From: JBJYKD01 sp049310025
GTDB taxonomy: Bacteria > Bacillota > Thermosediminibacteria > Thermosediminibacterales > Tepidanaerobacteraceae
Assembly (NCBI RefSeq): GCF_049310025.1
Contig: NZ_JBJYKD010000004.1
Coordinates: forward strand, 75,639-139,638
DNA: 64,000 bases
Direction: 5' to 3'
Below, one piece after another: positions 41,700 through 50,360 of this stretch. The notes below the pieces were generated by a model. That model did no database searches, was not told the DNA's origin, and saw only the letters and a program-made list of their open reading frames with translations. How positions within the stretch are numbered: position 1 is the stretch's first letter; every line of letters starts with the position of its first letter. A program made the translations under genes and the position numbers.

Positions 41700-42338
41700 A
41701 TGTATAATTTCAGCAAACGTGAGCAAATACTGCTTTGCCTCTTGCTGGCTTTGGTGATTTTCAGCGGGGGTATGGTCTATTACGTCTTTTTTAAAGAGGA
41801 ACCGGATGTGGCCTTTAAGCTGGAAGAGGGGCCGGCGGTACCGGTGTCGGTCCCTGTGGCGCAGGAGGAACCTAAAAAGATAATGGTCTACGTGACCGGA
41901 GCCGTTAAAAACCCCGGGGTCTACACCCTGGAAGAGGGAAAGAGGGTAAAAGACGCCATAGAGGCGGCGGGCGGAAATCTTCCGGAAGCCGACCTTTTGC
42001 GATTAAACCTGGCCCAAAAACTTCGCGATGAAGATAAACTTTATGTGCCCAGAGTGGGAGAATTCCCCGAAGGCCAGGAGGAGCCGGGCGGTGGAAATAC
42101 CGGCATGGCGGGAGCCACGGTAGGCATAAGCTCTTTTAGCGATAATAAAATAAATATAAACACTGCGGATCTTGTCGAACTTGACACTCTGCCCGGAATT
42201 GGCCCCACCACGGCACAGAAAATTATAGACTACAGGAATCAGAACGGTCCGTTCAAATCCATCGAAGAAATAAAAAATGTTTCAGGTATCGGGGACAAAA
42301 AATTTGAGGAGATAAAAGATAAGATTAAAGTTAATTGA
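41700..42338 (+). CDS. comEA: ComEA-family helix-hairpin-helix DNA-binding protein
   Basis: A 212-aa membrane-anchored protein. One N-terminal membrane segment (ILLCLLLALVIFSGGMVYYVFF) precedes an SLBB domain (MVYVTGAVKNPGVYTLEEG, residues 62-120) and a C-terminal pair of HhH motifs (ININTADLVELDTLPGIGPTTA, and IKNVSGIGDKKFEEIK). In competent bacteria ComEA is the DNA receptor; comEB/comEC are not in the window. The ATG at 41700 follows GCGGGAGTGGAG. Confidence 0.92.
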   Translation: MYNFSKREQILLCLLLALVIFSGGMVYYVFFKEEPDVAFKLEEGPAVPVSVPVAQEEPKKIMVYVTGAVKNPGVYTLEEGKRVKDAIEAAGGNLPEADLLRLNLAQKLRDEDKLYVPRVGEFPEGQEEPGGGNTGMAGATVGISSFSDNKININTADLVELDTLPGIGPTTAQKIIDYRNQNGPFKSIEEIKNVSGIGDKKFEEIKDKIKVN

Positions 42339-42363
42339 CAAGTGCCTGTTTTATCTTTAAATA
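42335..42363 (+). promoter_or_regulatory. Promoter of the sel operon
   Basis: TTGACA (42335-42340), a 17-base spacer, TAAATA (42358-42363). It begins inside the comEA stop region, about 80 bases before selD. Confidence 0.55.
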
Positions 42364-42441
42364 ATATTTTTCTAATAAATGTTATATCTACCTTTAATTA
42401 TTGGGATTAAAGTGCAAATTCATTCAGCGGGAGGTGTTTAT

Positions 42442-43482
42442 GTGAAAAAGATCAGACTAACCGAACTCACCTGCAGCGCCGGTTGAGCGGCCAAATTGGG
42501 GCCCCAGGCCCTGTCGCAGGTGCTGCGGCAAATACCGGTATTAAAAAACCAGAATCTTCTAGTGGGACTTGACACCTCCGACGATGCGGCCGTGTACAGG
42601 GTGAGCGATGAAATGGCCCTCATATCCACAGTAGATTTCTTCACGCCCGTGGTGGACGACCCTTATACCTTCGGCCAGATCGCAGCCTGCAACGCCCTGA
42701 GCGATATTTACGCCATGGGCGGCAAGCCCATCCTCGCACTGAATGTTGTTGCTTTTCCCGAGGACCTGGTGGAAGACATTTTACCCGGTGTGTTAAAAGG
42801 GGGCGCGGATAAAATAAAGGAAGCCGGAGCCGTAGTGGGAGGGGGTCATTCCATAAAAAATCCCGAACCAGTCTACGGCTTATCTGTTCTGGGGCAGGTT
42901 CACCCGGACAGAGTTATAACCAACGCCGGGGCAAAACCCGGCGATGTGCTGATCCTCACAAAACCTCTAGGAACCGGTGTCGCCACCACGGCCTTAAAAG
43001 CGAGTATGCTCGATGAAAAAACCGAAAAACTGGTTGTCAAAATAATGTCGACCCTGAACAAAGCCGCCTCCGAAGCCGCAACCGAGATAGGTGTCCATGC
43101 TGTCACGGATATAACGGGCTTCGGGTTGATGGGACATGCTTATGAGATGGCTGAAGCGTCAAACGTTACAATCAAAATAAATTCCCGGGCGATACCGGTA
43201 ATTCCGGGGGTGGAGGAACTGGCAGCCATGGGGCTTTTGCCGGCCGGGTTATACCATAATAGGCGCTACCTGGAAGGCAAAATCAAAGTCTGTGACGGTA
43301 TTCCCGAGGTTGTCTCGGACCTGGTCTTTGACCCCCAGACTTCCGGCGGCCTTTTAATTTCCCTAAAAAAAGAAAAGGCAGAGGCTCTGGCGAACCTTCT
43401 CGAGTCCAAAGGCGTGGTGGGTGCTGCCGTAATCGGGGAGGTTGTCGACCCCTCGGAATTCAGAATAGTGCTGGAAAATTGA
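42442..43482 (+). CDS. selD: Selenide, water dikinase (selenophosphate synthase), selenocysteine-containing
   Basis: A 346-residue enzyme that makes selenophosphate from selenide and ATP. The true start is GTG 42442, 7 bases after GGGAGG, giving MKKIRLTELTCSAG-U-AAKLGP, where an in-frame TGA at 42484-42486 encodes selenocysteine at residue 15, the position of the catalytic Cys17 of E. coli SelD. A conventional ORF call would begin only after the TGA and lose this site. Downstream blocks VGLDTSDDAAVY, DVLILTKPLGTGV and DPQTSGGLL are canonical. The neighbours selA, selB and tRNA-Sec support recoding. Confidence 0.95.
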
Positions 43483-43498
43483 ATTGGGAGGTCTAATA

Positions 43499-44905
43499 TT
43501 GAATAAAAATCGCTTTTTGAGGCTTCTGCCTAAAGTGGCGGACCTCCTGGAAGAACCTGAAATAAAAAAATTGATAGAGAGATTCGGCAGGAACGCCGTA
43601 AGAGAATCCATAAGAGACAGCCTGGAATATCTCCGGTTAAAATTTGCAAAAGCCCTTGAAGCCGGAGACGTACATGAGCATAAAACCCGGGATGAGTTAA
43701 AAAACGAGGTTATTTCCATGGCCATACGGAGGCTGACTTCCCCTGCTTATAACTTGAGGCCGGTGGTGAATGCCACCGGTGTGGTGATTCATACCAATCT
43801 TGGGAGGGCGCCCCTTCCTCCAGAAGCGCTGGACAGGATCACGGCCATAGCAGGAGGGTATTCCAACCTGGAGTATGACATGGAAAGAGGAGAAAGAGGG
43901 GAGCGCTATAACCATGTGAGGGATATCCTGTGTGAAATAACCGGGGCTGAAGATGCCATGGTCGTGAATAACAATGCGGCTGCGGTGCTCCTTTGCCTTT
44001 CAGCTCTGGCCTCAGGCAGAGAAGTCATTATCTCCAGAGGGCAACTGGTGGAAATCGGGGGCAGTTTCAGGATTCCCGATGTTATGGCACAGAGCGGCGC
44101 AAGGCTGGTGGAGGTGGGGACTACCAATAAAACGCATCTTTCGGATTACGAAAAGGCTATTACCGAAAACACCGCCCTTCTCTTAAAGGTGCACACAAGC
44201 AATTTCAGGCTGGTGGGCTTTACTTCCCAGGTTGATAATAAAGATCTAAAAGCCCTTGGGGAAAAGTACAGCCTGCCGGTGATGGAGGACCTGGGGAGCG
44301 GTGTCCTAATTGATTTAAAACCGTTCGGTATACCGGAAGAACCTACCGTCCAGGCCTCCGTAAAAGCCGGCATGGACATTATAACTTTCAGCGGCGACAA
44401 ACTGCTCGGAGGGCCTCAGGCCGGAATAATAGTGGGAAAAAAGGAGCTCGTAGAGAGGATTAAGAGACATCCTCTGACAAGGGCTGTACGGATAGACAAG
44501 CTTACTCTTGCGGCACTGGAAGCGGTTTTGAGGTTTTATAAAGATGAGGAGTGGCAAAAGATACCGGTGCTCTCCATGCTCACAAAGTCCATGGCTGTCA
44601 TGGAAGCCCAGGCGCAAAAGCTCGCTGCAGGCATTGCAGATGTGCTGGGGAAGAACGGTAACGTTGAGGTGGTGGAGGATGTCTCCCAGGCCGGCGGGGG
44701 AGCTCTGCCTGAAACCAATATCCCCACTGTAACGGTGGCCGTAAGCTTGGATGGCATTCCAGCTCAGGAACTGGCTCAAAGGCTGAGAAACGCTCCCACC
44801 CCCATAATAGGCAGGATAAAAAGAGACAGATTTTTGCTGGACTTAAGGACATTAAATGAAAAAGATATAGAAAAAGTTATTGAGATGGTGAGGAACATAT
44901 TATGA
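43499..44905 (+). CDS. selA: L-seryl-tRNA(Sec) selenium transferase
   Basis: A 468-aa PLP enzyme that converts Ser-tRNA-Sec to Sec-tRNA-Sec. The PLP lysine is K301 in SGDKLLGGPQAG; other family blocks are RPVVNATGVVIHTNLGRAPL and NNNAAAVLL. The TTG at 43499 follows GGGAGG by 7 bases; an earlier TTG at 43484 lacks a site. It overlaps selB by 4 bases. Confidence 0.96.
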   Translation: MNKNRFLRLLPKVADLLEEPEIKKLIERFGRNAVRESIRDSLEYLRLKFAKALEAGDVHEHKTRDELKNEVISMAIRRLTSPAYNLRPVVNATGVVIHTNLGRAPLPPEALDRITAIAGGYSNLEYDMERGERGERYNHVRDILCEITGAEDAMVVNNNAAAVLLCLSALASGREVIISRGQLVEIGGSFRIPDVMAQSGARLVEVGTTNKTHLSDYEKAITENTALLLKVHTSNFRLVGFTSQVDNKDLKALGEKYSLPVMEDLGSGVLIDLKPFGIPEEPTVQASVKAGMDIITFSGDKLLGGPQAGIIVGKKELVERIKRHPLTRAVRIDKLTLAALEAVLRFYKDEEWQKIPVLSMLTKSMAVMEAQAQKLAAGIADVLGKNGNVEVVEDVSQAGGGALPETNIPTVTVAVSLDGIPAQELAQRLRNAPTPIIGRIKRDRFLLDLRTLNEKDIEKVIEMVRNIL

Positions 44906-46824
44906 AAGAAATCATACTGGGTACAGCCGGTCATATAGATCATGGTAAAACCACTCTGATAAAAGCCCTGACGGGCATCAATACCGACAGGTTGAAAGAA
45001 GAGCAGAAACGGGGCATAACGATAGACCTGGGTTTTGCCCATTTTACACTTCCGTCCGGCCGAAGGGTGGGAATTGTGGATGTGCCCGGGCACGAAAAAT
45101 TTATTAAGAACATGCTGGCCGGTGCCGGCGGCATGGATATGGTTCTCATGGTAATTGCGGCCGATGAAGGGGTCATGCCGCAGACCCGTGAACATCTGAA
45201 TATATTGAAACTCTTAAACGTAAGCAGAGGGATTACGGTTATTACTAAAAAAGATGCTGTAGATGAAGAATGGCTGGAACTGGTTATAGAAGAGGTAAAG
45301 GAACAATTAAAGGGCACTTTTCTGGAAAACGCCCCAATAATACCTGTTTCTTCGGTAACCGGCGAGGGATTGAAGGAATTGGTGGAGGCCATCGACAAAA
45401 TATGCCGGGTAGAGTTTCCCAGAGACCTGGAATCGCCCTTTCGTCTGCCCGTGGATAGGGTGTTCACACTCCAGGGCATAGGTACTGTGGTCACCGGCAG
45501 CCTTATTTCAGGCACGGTGAAAGTCGGCGATGATGTGGAAATTTATCCCATGGGCAAAAAATCCCGGGTGCGCTCCATTGAAGTGCACGGGCAAAGTGTC
45601 GATTTTGCCCTTGCAGGCCAGAGGACCGCATTGAACCTTGCTGATGTAAAAAAAGAAGACATGGAACGAGGTAATGTAATTGCGCCGCCGGGATCCCTGC
45701 TGGCGGTTACCGGGGCCTATGCTTACCTGAAACTCCTGGAGGAAGCACCAAAGCCCGTAAAAAACCGGGAGCGGGTGAGATTCCATACAGGCACAAAAGA
45801 AGCCCTCGCGAGATTGGTCTTGATGGAGGGGGAAGAACTCTCCCCTGGCGGCGAGTCTTTTGTCCTCATTCAGCTGGAAGAACCCGTAACCTGCGCGTAT
45901 AAAGATTATTTTGTTATTCGCAGTTATTCTCCGGCCACCACCATTGGCGGCGGCCGGATCCTCTTTATAAATCCAAAACGCCTGAGAAAAGGAGCGCGCG
46001 AAAAAGGCCAAGCGGCCCTTGCAGCAGCTTTAAATGGTGACTTGGAAGATTTTATTACAGGGCTGGTAGAATATTTCGGCAGAGAATATATGAGTCTGCA
46101 GGAGATCCGCCCCTATACAGCAAAAAGCGAAAAACAGGTGGAAAGGGCGGCAAAAAAACTTGCCGGAGAAAATAAAACGGTTATGATAAATGCTAGTGGG
46201 GAAAAACTCATTTTCAGCAGGGCATTCTATGATACCCTCACAAAAGAAGCGCTGGCCATGGTGGAAGACTATCATAAGAAGTTCCCTTTGAGTGAGGGGA
46301 TTCCAAAAGAAGAGTTTAGAAGCCGCATCAATTTGGAACCGAAAATATTTGAGGCTTTGCTTGAAAACTGGATAAATGAAGGGGGCCTGGAAAGCGCCGG
46401 AAATGCGGTAAAAAGAAAAGGTTTCTCCATTCAGTTGAGCGAAGGTCAGTATGAGGTTTATGAGAAAATACAGGAACTTTTCAGACAGGGAGGATGGACG
46501 CCACCCACCCTGGATGAAGTACTGGCCGCTTTTCCGCAAAAGCGGGAAAAGCAGGTAAAAGAAGTGCTGTTTATGCTCTGCAATGAGGGAAGGCTTGTTA
46601 AACTTTCGGAAGAAATATTCATGTCTGAAGAGTGGATAGAAAGGGCGCTTCACCTGTTACAGCAGTTTTTTGTGAAAAATAAAGAATTGACTGTCTCGGC
46701 GTTCCGTGATATGCTGGGCACATCTAGAAAATACGCCCTTCCACTGCTGGAATACATGGACAGCATAAAGGCCACGCGGCGCGTGAAAAATGTCAGGATA
46801 GCGGGGAGCAACCTTTACGGGTAA
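44902..46824 (+). CDS. selB: Selenocysteine-specific elongation factor SelB
   Basis: A 640-aa EF-Tu-like factor that delivers Sec-tRNA-Sec to UGA codons with a SECIS hairpin. G-domain motifs are GHIDHGKTTL, DVPGHEKFIKNM and TKKDAVD (in place of NKxD). Domains II and III run to about residue 370 and the C-terminal part contains repeated winged helices that bind SECIS RNA (to residue 640). It follows selA with ATGA overlap and precedes tRNA-Sec. Confidence 0.96.
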   Translation: MKEIILGTAGHIDHGKTTLIKALTGINTDRLKEEQKRGITIDLGFAHFTLPSGRRVGIVDVPGHEKFIKNMLAGAGGMDMVLMVIAADEGVMPQTREHLNILKLLNVSRGITVITKKDAVDEEWLELVIEEVKEQLKGTFLENAPIIPVSSVTGEGLKELVEAIDKICRVEFPRDLESPFRLPVDRVFTLQGIGTVVTGSLISGTVKVGDDVEIYPMGKKSRVRSIEVHGQSVDFALAGQRTALNLADVKKEDMERGNVIAPPGSLLAVTGAYAYLKLLEEAPKPVKNRERVRFHTGTKEALARLVLMEGEELSPGGESFVLIQLEEPVTCAYKDYFVIRSYSPATTIGGGRILFINPKRLRKGAREKGQAALAAALNGDLEDFITGLVEYFGREYMSLQEIRPYTAKSEKQVERAAKKLAGENKTVMINASGEKLIFSRAFYDTLTKEALAMVEDYHKKFPLSEGIPKEEFRSRINLEPKIFEALLENWINEGGLESAGNAVKRKGFSIQLSEGQYEVYEKIQELFRQGGWTPPTLDEVLAAFPQKREKQVKEVLFMLCNEGRLVKLSEEIFMSEEWIERALHLLQQFFVKNKELTVSAFRDMLGTSRKYALPLLEYMDSIKATRRVKNVRIAGSNLYG

Positions 46825-46904
46825 AGACCGCTCATCATCCCTGTTATCAGGGATTTAGATCGCTTCTTTTTTGATCAGCTCAAAATCCTTTCAACGCAAA
46901 TCAC

Positions 46905-46933
46905 TTGAAAATAAGATGTTTTTTTGCTACAAT
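46905..46933 (+). promoter_or_regulatory. Promoter of tRNA-Sec
   Basis: TTGAAA (46905-46910), a 17-base spacer and TACAAT (46928-46933) with TGC just before it. The predicted start is a few bases before the mature tRNA. Confidence 0.6.
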
Positions 46934-46946
46934 CAACTATAATTGG

Positions 46947-47041
46947 GGGAGTAGATAGGTCCTGGTGGACCTTCTGGTCTTCAAAACCAGCACCGGGGGC
47001 GAAACCTCCGGGGTGGGTTCGATTCCCACATACTCCCGCCA
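46947..47041 (+). tRNA. selC: tRNA-Sec (anticodon TCA)
   Basis: A 95-base tRNA with encoded CCA, the same length as E. coli selC. The acceptor stem GGGAGTA pairs with TACTCCC, G is the discriminator, and CCA ends it. The D arm has the 6-bp stem AGGTCC/GGACCT with a 4-base loop, a selenocysteine tRNA hallmark. The anticodon stem CTGGT/ACCAG holds CTTCAAA with anticodon TCA, a long variable arm (CCGGGGG/CCTCCGG) follows, then the T arm GTGGG/CCCAC. The eighth acceptor pair typical of bacterial tRNA-Sec appears mismatched. Confidence 0.95.
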
Positions 47042-47223
47042 GCCAGATAAATCAGGGCCTGAGTGGTGCGGCTGAAAGCTATGTGCCGTTTATTTTCGAT
47101 TCAAAAAGATTACAAAAAACAGAGTCAATTAAAATTTAAGATAATATGGGATATGTATGACGACCATAATCAACCTTAAATAAAAAAGATATCTCGGTTC
47201 CTTCTGTAATATTTAATGAATTT

Positions 47224-47421
47224 TTAATAGAGATTTAACTGCTTAATTAAATCTTCCTTATTTTTTTCGTCTAATATTTGTTTAAATTCATTTGTTTTTT
47301 TTATTGTTTTATAGAGTTCAACGTAAGAGTTACATACAAATTCAAGAAGTTTTTCATTGTTTAATTTGGATTTTTGTATCATTGCCAAAAGTAAATCTTT
47401 AACAATCTCATTTTCATTCAT
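47224..47421 (-). CDS. Small AT-rich hypothetical protein
   Basis: A 65-aa, lysine/asparagine/glutamate-rich, wholly helical protein (NENEIVKDLLLAMIQKSK, and KTNEFKQILDEKNKEDLIKQL). AAAGGAG lies before the ATG at 47421. The base composition is clearly more AT-rich than flanking genes. It lies downstream of the SPOCS-like gene but beyond a terminator. I do not recognise it. Confidence 0.5.
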   Translation of the reverse strand: MNENEIVKDLLLAMIQKSKLNNEKLLEFVCNSYVELYKTIKKTNEFKQILDEKNKEDLIKQLNLY

Positions 47422-47458
47422 CTTTCTTCTCCTTTCCATATAATGAATTAATGATTAG

Positions 47459-47490
47459 AAAAAATGGCCCGCGGCCGGAACCTCGGGCCA
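47459..47490 (-). terminator. Terminator of the SPOCS-like gene
   Basis: Read on the minus strand: TGGCCCG/CGGGCCA stem with a 12-base loop, followed by six T residues. Confidence 0.75.
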
Positions 47491-47500
47491 AACAAGAAAA

Positions 47501-48022
47501 TTATTTATTGTTTAATTGTGATTGAAACTGATTGACCTTGGGTGGGCATACAGGTACTGAAACCAGTTGTTCTCTGGCAACTACTATCTTAACATCATAA
47601 GCTACTTTCAAGCTCAGCACGCCTGTGGACAGAGAGCCGGTAACAGGATCTACGGAGGGAAGTGCATAGACTAAAGTCCCTTCAAGTTTGGGGAAATGTT
47701 GGACGTGATCGCCGGGCTGTATATCGGGGCAAGAAATATGGCCTTGTAATGGAATTGCATAGTATGAACTTACCGGTACGGCAATTCCTGTAATGGTAAG
47801 GAGTACCTTTACCCAACCGTAATTAATAACCTTACCATCGAGTGTAGCATCGTTCAGAACAGGATTGTCTACTACCGTTAATGTCGGTTTAACATTTAAT
47901 AAACCGGTAATTGGATCTAATATAACACCAGGCGGTGCGGTTATTCTTATTTCCCCTATCTCTTGAACATTTTGCTCACATACCACGACCAATGTTTTCA
48001 ATTTTTGGCATATATCTGCCAT
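47501..48022 (-). CDS. Hypothetical protein, possibly SPOCS/DUF3794-like
   Basis: A 173-aa protein without signal peptide. It begins MADICQKLKTLVVVCEQNVQE and is beta-rich, with the block GWVKVLLTITGIAVPVSSYY, then SLKVAYDVKIVVAREQLVSVPV. The alternation of outward strands, an IPLQGHISCPDIQPGD segment and the final strand resembles SPOCS (DUF3794) domains of spore morphogenesis proteins such as SipL. The match is by eye and weak. The AAAGGAGG site 6 bases before the ATG is ideal. It is divergent from argC. Confidence 0.6.
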   Translation of the reverse strand: MADICQKLKTLVVVCEQNVQEIGEIRITAPPGVILDPITGLLNVKPTLTVVDNPVLNDATLDGKVINYGWVKVLLTITGIAVPVSSYYAIPLQGHISCPDIQPGDHVQHFPKLEGTLVYALPSVDPVTGSLSTGVLSLKVAYDVKIVVAREQLVSVPVCPPKVNQFQSQLNNK

Positions 48023-48213
48023 GGTCCTACCTCCTTTGGGAGTAAAAGAGTTATTTGTTTCTCCCACTAGCATAATATGAACTTCATCATGGTATTGACA
48101 CAGATGACTTAAAAGAATGTAAATGTATTTTTTGGCCGGGTTGATGCCCCTTGCAAGCAAAAGTCTTTTTTAATGTACGAATCTAGGGTTTTTATTTTTT
48201 TTTGTTTCGCGGG

Positions 48214-48242
48214 TTGTATTTTTATACATCTTTATGTATAAT
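48214..48242 (+). promoter_or_regulatory. Promoter of the arg operon with an overlapping operator-like dyad
   Basis: TTGTAT (48214-48219), a 17-base spacer and TATAAT (48237-48242). A perfect 8-bp inverted repeat TTATACAT-CTTT-ATGTATAA (48222-48241) fills the spacer and overlaps the -10 hexamer, the position expected for a repressor. ArgR/AhrC is the likely protein because an arginine operon follows, though the sequence is not the Bacillus ARG-box consensus. Confidence 0.6.
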
Positions 48243-48297
48243 AATAAACAATTGACATCCTGAAAAAAATAGCCATTGTCTGGAAGGGAGATATGTC

Positions 48298-49341
48298 ATG
48301 AAAATCAAGGTGGGAATCGTTGGCGCTACCGGGTACACCGGTGAAGAACTGGTGCGAATCCTCTCCAGGCATCCCCGGGTGGAATTTTCGGCGCTTATTT
48401 CCCAGAGCTATGTGGGCAAGGGAATAGACCAAGTATATCCCAATTTGCGTGGGTTTGCCGCCCGGGAGTGCTCTGAATTGGATACCGCTCAGATAGTGGC
48501 CGAATCTGATGTGATTTTTGTTGCTCTTCCCCACGGTCATTCGGCACGTGTGGTTAGGGAAGCCGCTGTTCAAGGGAGGAAGGTCATCGACCTGGGGGCC
48601 GACTTTCGCTTTGATGACGTTTCGATTTATGAGAAGTGGTACCAAGTGGCTCATGAAGCTCCGGACCTCCTTAAAAAGGCGGTGTACGGCCTTCCGGAAT
48701 TACATGGGGAAGCCATAGCAAAAGCGCAGGTTATAGGCAATCCGGGCTGCTATCCCACAAGTGCCATTTTAGCCCTGGCCCCGGCACTTAAAGAGGGTTT
48801 GGTTGACCCCGCCTCCGTCATAATTGACAGCAAGTCGGGGATATCCGGGGCCGGCAGGACTCTAACTTTAGAAAGCCACTTTGCCGAATGCAATGAGAAT
48901 GTCAAAGCCTATAATCTGGCGCGGCACCGTCATACACCGGAAATTGAGCAGGAACTAAGCAAAATATGCGGTGTTCATGTTACGGTTACCTTCACTCCAC
49001 ACATGATTCCGATGACAAGAGGTATTCTGACCACCGCTTATGCTCTGCTCAGGGAAAATCTAAAAACCGTGGAGGTCCTGGACGCCTACCGGCGTTTTTA
49101 TGAAGGTAAACCCTTCGTAAGGGTAAGGGAACCGGGTGAATTTCCTCAAACAAAGTGGGTATGGGGATCCAATTACTGTGATTTGGGCCTGGAGGTAGAT
49201 GAAAGGACCGGCAGGTTGATTGTGGTATCGGCAATTGACAACCTCGTAAAAGGAGCTTCCGGTCAAGCGGTCCAGAACATGAACCTGATGTTCGGTTTTC
49301 CCGAGACCATGGGTTTGGAATACCCGGGAATCTATCCATAA
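48298..49341 (+). CDS. argC: N-acetyl-gamma-glutamyl-phosphate reductase
   Basis: A 347-aa NADPH-dependent dehydrogenase, third step of arginine synthesis. The nucleotide motif GATGYTGEELVRIL starts the protein; the catalytic cysteine is in GNPGCYPTSA, and the substrate histidine is in RHRHTPEIEQEL. GGAAGGGAG precedes the ATG. It opens argC-argB-argD-argA. Confidence 0.96.
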   Translation: MKIKVGIVGATGYTGEELVRILSRHPRVEFSALISQSYVGKGIDQVYPNLRGFAARECSELDTAQIVAESDVIFVALPHGHSARVVREAAVQGRKVIDLGADFRFDDVSIYEKWYQVAHEAPDLLKKAVYGLPELHGEAIAKAQVIGNPGCYPTSAILALAPALKEGLVDPASVIIDSKSGISGAGRTLTLESHFAECNENVKAYNLARHRHTPEIEQELSKICGVHVTVTFTPHMIPMTRGILTTAYALLRENLKTVEVLDAYRRFYEGKPFVRVREPGEFPQTKWVWGSNYCDLGLEVDERTGRLIVVSAIDNLVKGASGQAVQNMNLMFGFPETMGLEYPGIYP

Positions 49342-49418
49342 GTCATGGGAATTACGGGAAGCCCGAAAAAGACTCTTTAAAGAGCGGCATCTCTCATGAA
49401 CAATGGAGGGTGGTTGTG

Positions 49419-50306
49419 ATGCTGACACCTTTGGAAAAGGCCCGGATTTTGGCCGAAGCCATGCCTTCAATAAGGAGGTATCATGGCAAGTGCGTGGTAA
49501 TTAAACTGGGCGGTAACGTGATGATAAATGATGAACTTAAAAAATCACTTATGGAAGATGTCGTCCTTATGAAATTATTGGGGATTCATCCTGTTCTGGT
49601 TCACGGAGGCGGGCCGGAGATTACCTCAATGCTGGAAAAAATGGGCAAGAAGACCGTGTTTGTAGATGGGTTGCGGGTTACAGATGCAAAAACCATGGAA
49701 ATCACGGAAATGGTTCTCGCTGGCAAAATAAACAAGGAGATTGTTTTTCTCATCCACCAGTGCGGGGGTAAAGCCGTAGGGCTTAGCGGCAAGGATGGGA
49801 ATCTCATCCGGGCAAGAAAGAGATATGGGAAGGTAAAAAAAGAAGGAAGCGGCGATATTCCAATAGACCTGGGCTTTGTGGGCGATGTGGAAAAAATAAA
49901 TCCTGAAATTATTGAGGTAGTCACAACAGCAGGGTATATTCCTGTGGTGGCCCCCGTCGGCTATGGGCCGGGAGGAGAAACTTACAATATCAATGCGGAT
50001 TACGTGGCCGGAGAAATGGCTATCTCTTTGAAGGCGGATAAGCTGGTACTTTTAACCGATGTAAGAGGCATTTTCGCCGACTTTTCCGATACTGCTTCTT
50101 TTATATCTACAATAAAGGCTTCCGAGGCGTCCGAACTCATTGAAAGGGGGGTTATTTCCGGAGGGATGATTCCGAAAGTGCAGTGCTGCGTGAGGGCACT
50201 GCAGGCCGGTGTGTCCAGTACCCATATCATTGACGGTCGAATTCCCCACTCAATATTGGCGGAGATATTTACCGGAAATGGTACAGGCACCACCATAGTT
50301 AAATAA
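49419..50306 (+). CDS. argB: Acetylglutamate kinase
   Basis: A 295-aa amino acid kinase phosphorylating N-acetylglutamate. Motifs are VVIKLGGNVM, VHGGGPEI and the C-terminal GGMIPKVQCC. ATG 49419 follows GGAGGG by 8 bases. It follows argC with no argJ between them. In many organisms with a linear pathway this enzyme is the arginine-inhibited step; the N-terminal helix (LEKARILAEAMPSIRRYHGK) associated with arginine inhibition is present. Confidence 0.96.
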   Translation: MLTPLEKARILAEAMPSIRRYHGKCVVIKLGGNVMINDELKKSLMEDVVLMKLLGIHPVLVHGGGPEITSMLEKMGKKTVFVDGLRVTDAKTMEITEMVLAGKINKEIVFLIHQCGGKAVGLSGKDGNLIRARKRYGKVKKEGSGDIPIDLGFVGDVEKINPEIIEVVTTAGYIPVVAPVGYGPGGETYNINADYVAGEMAISLKADKLVLLTDVRGIFADFSDTASFISTIKASEASELIERGVISGGMIPKVQCCVRALQAGVSSTHIIDGRIPHSILAEIFTGNGTGTTIVK

Positions 50307-50360
50307 AAGATTTTTCCGAAAGAAAAAATATTTATAATATATAGAAAAGGGGTATGGTTA

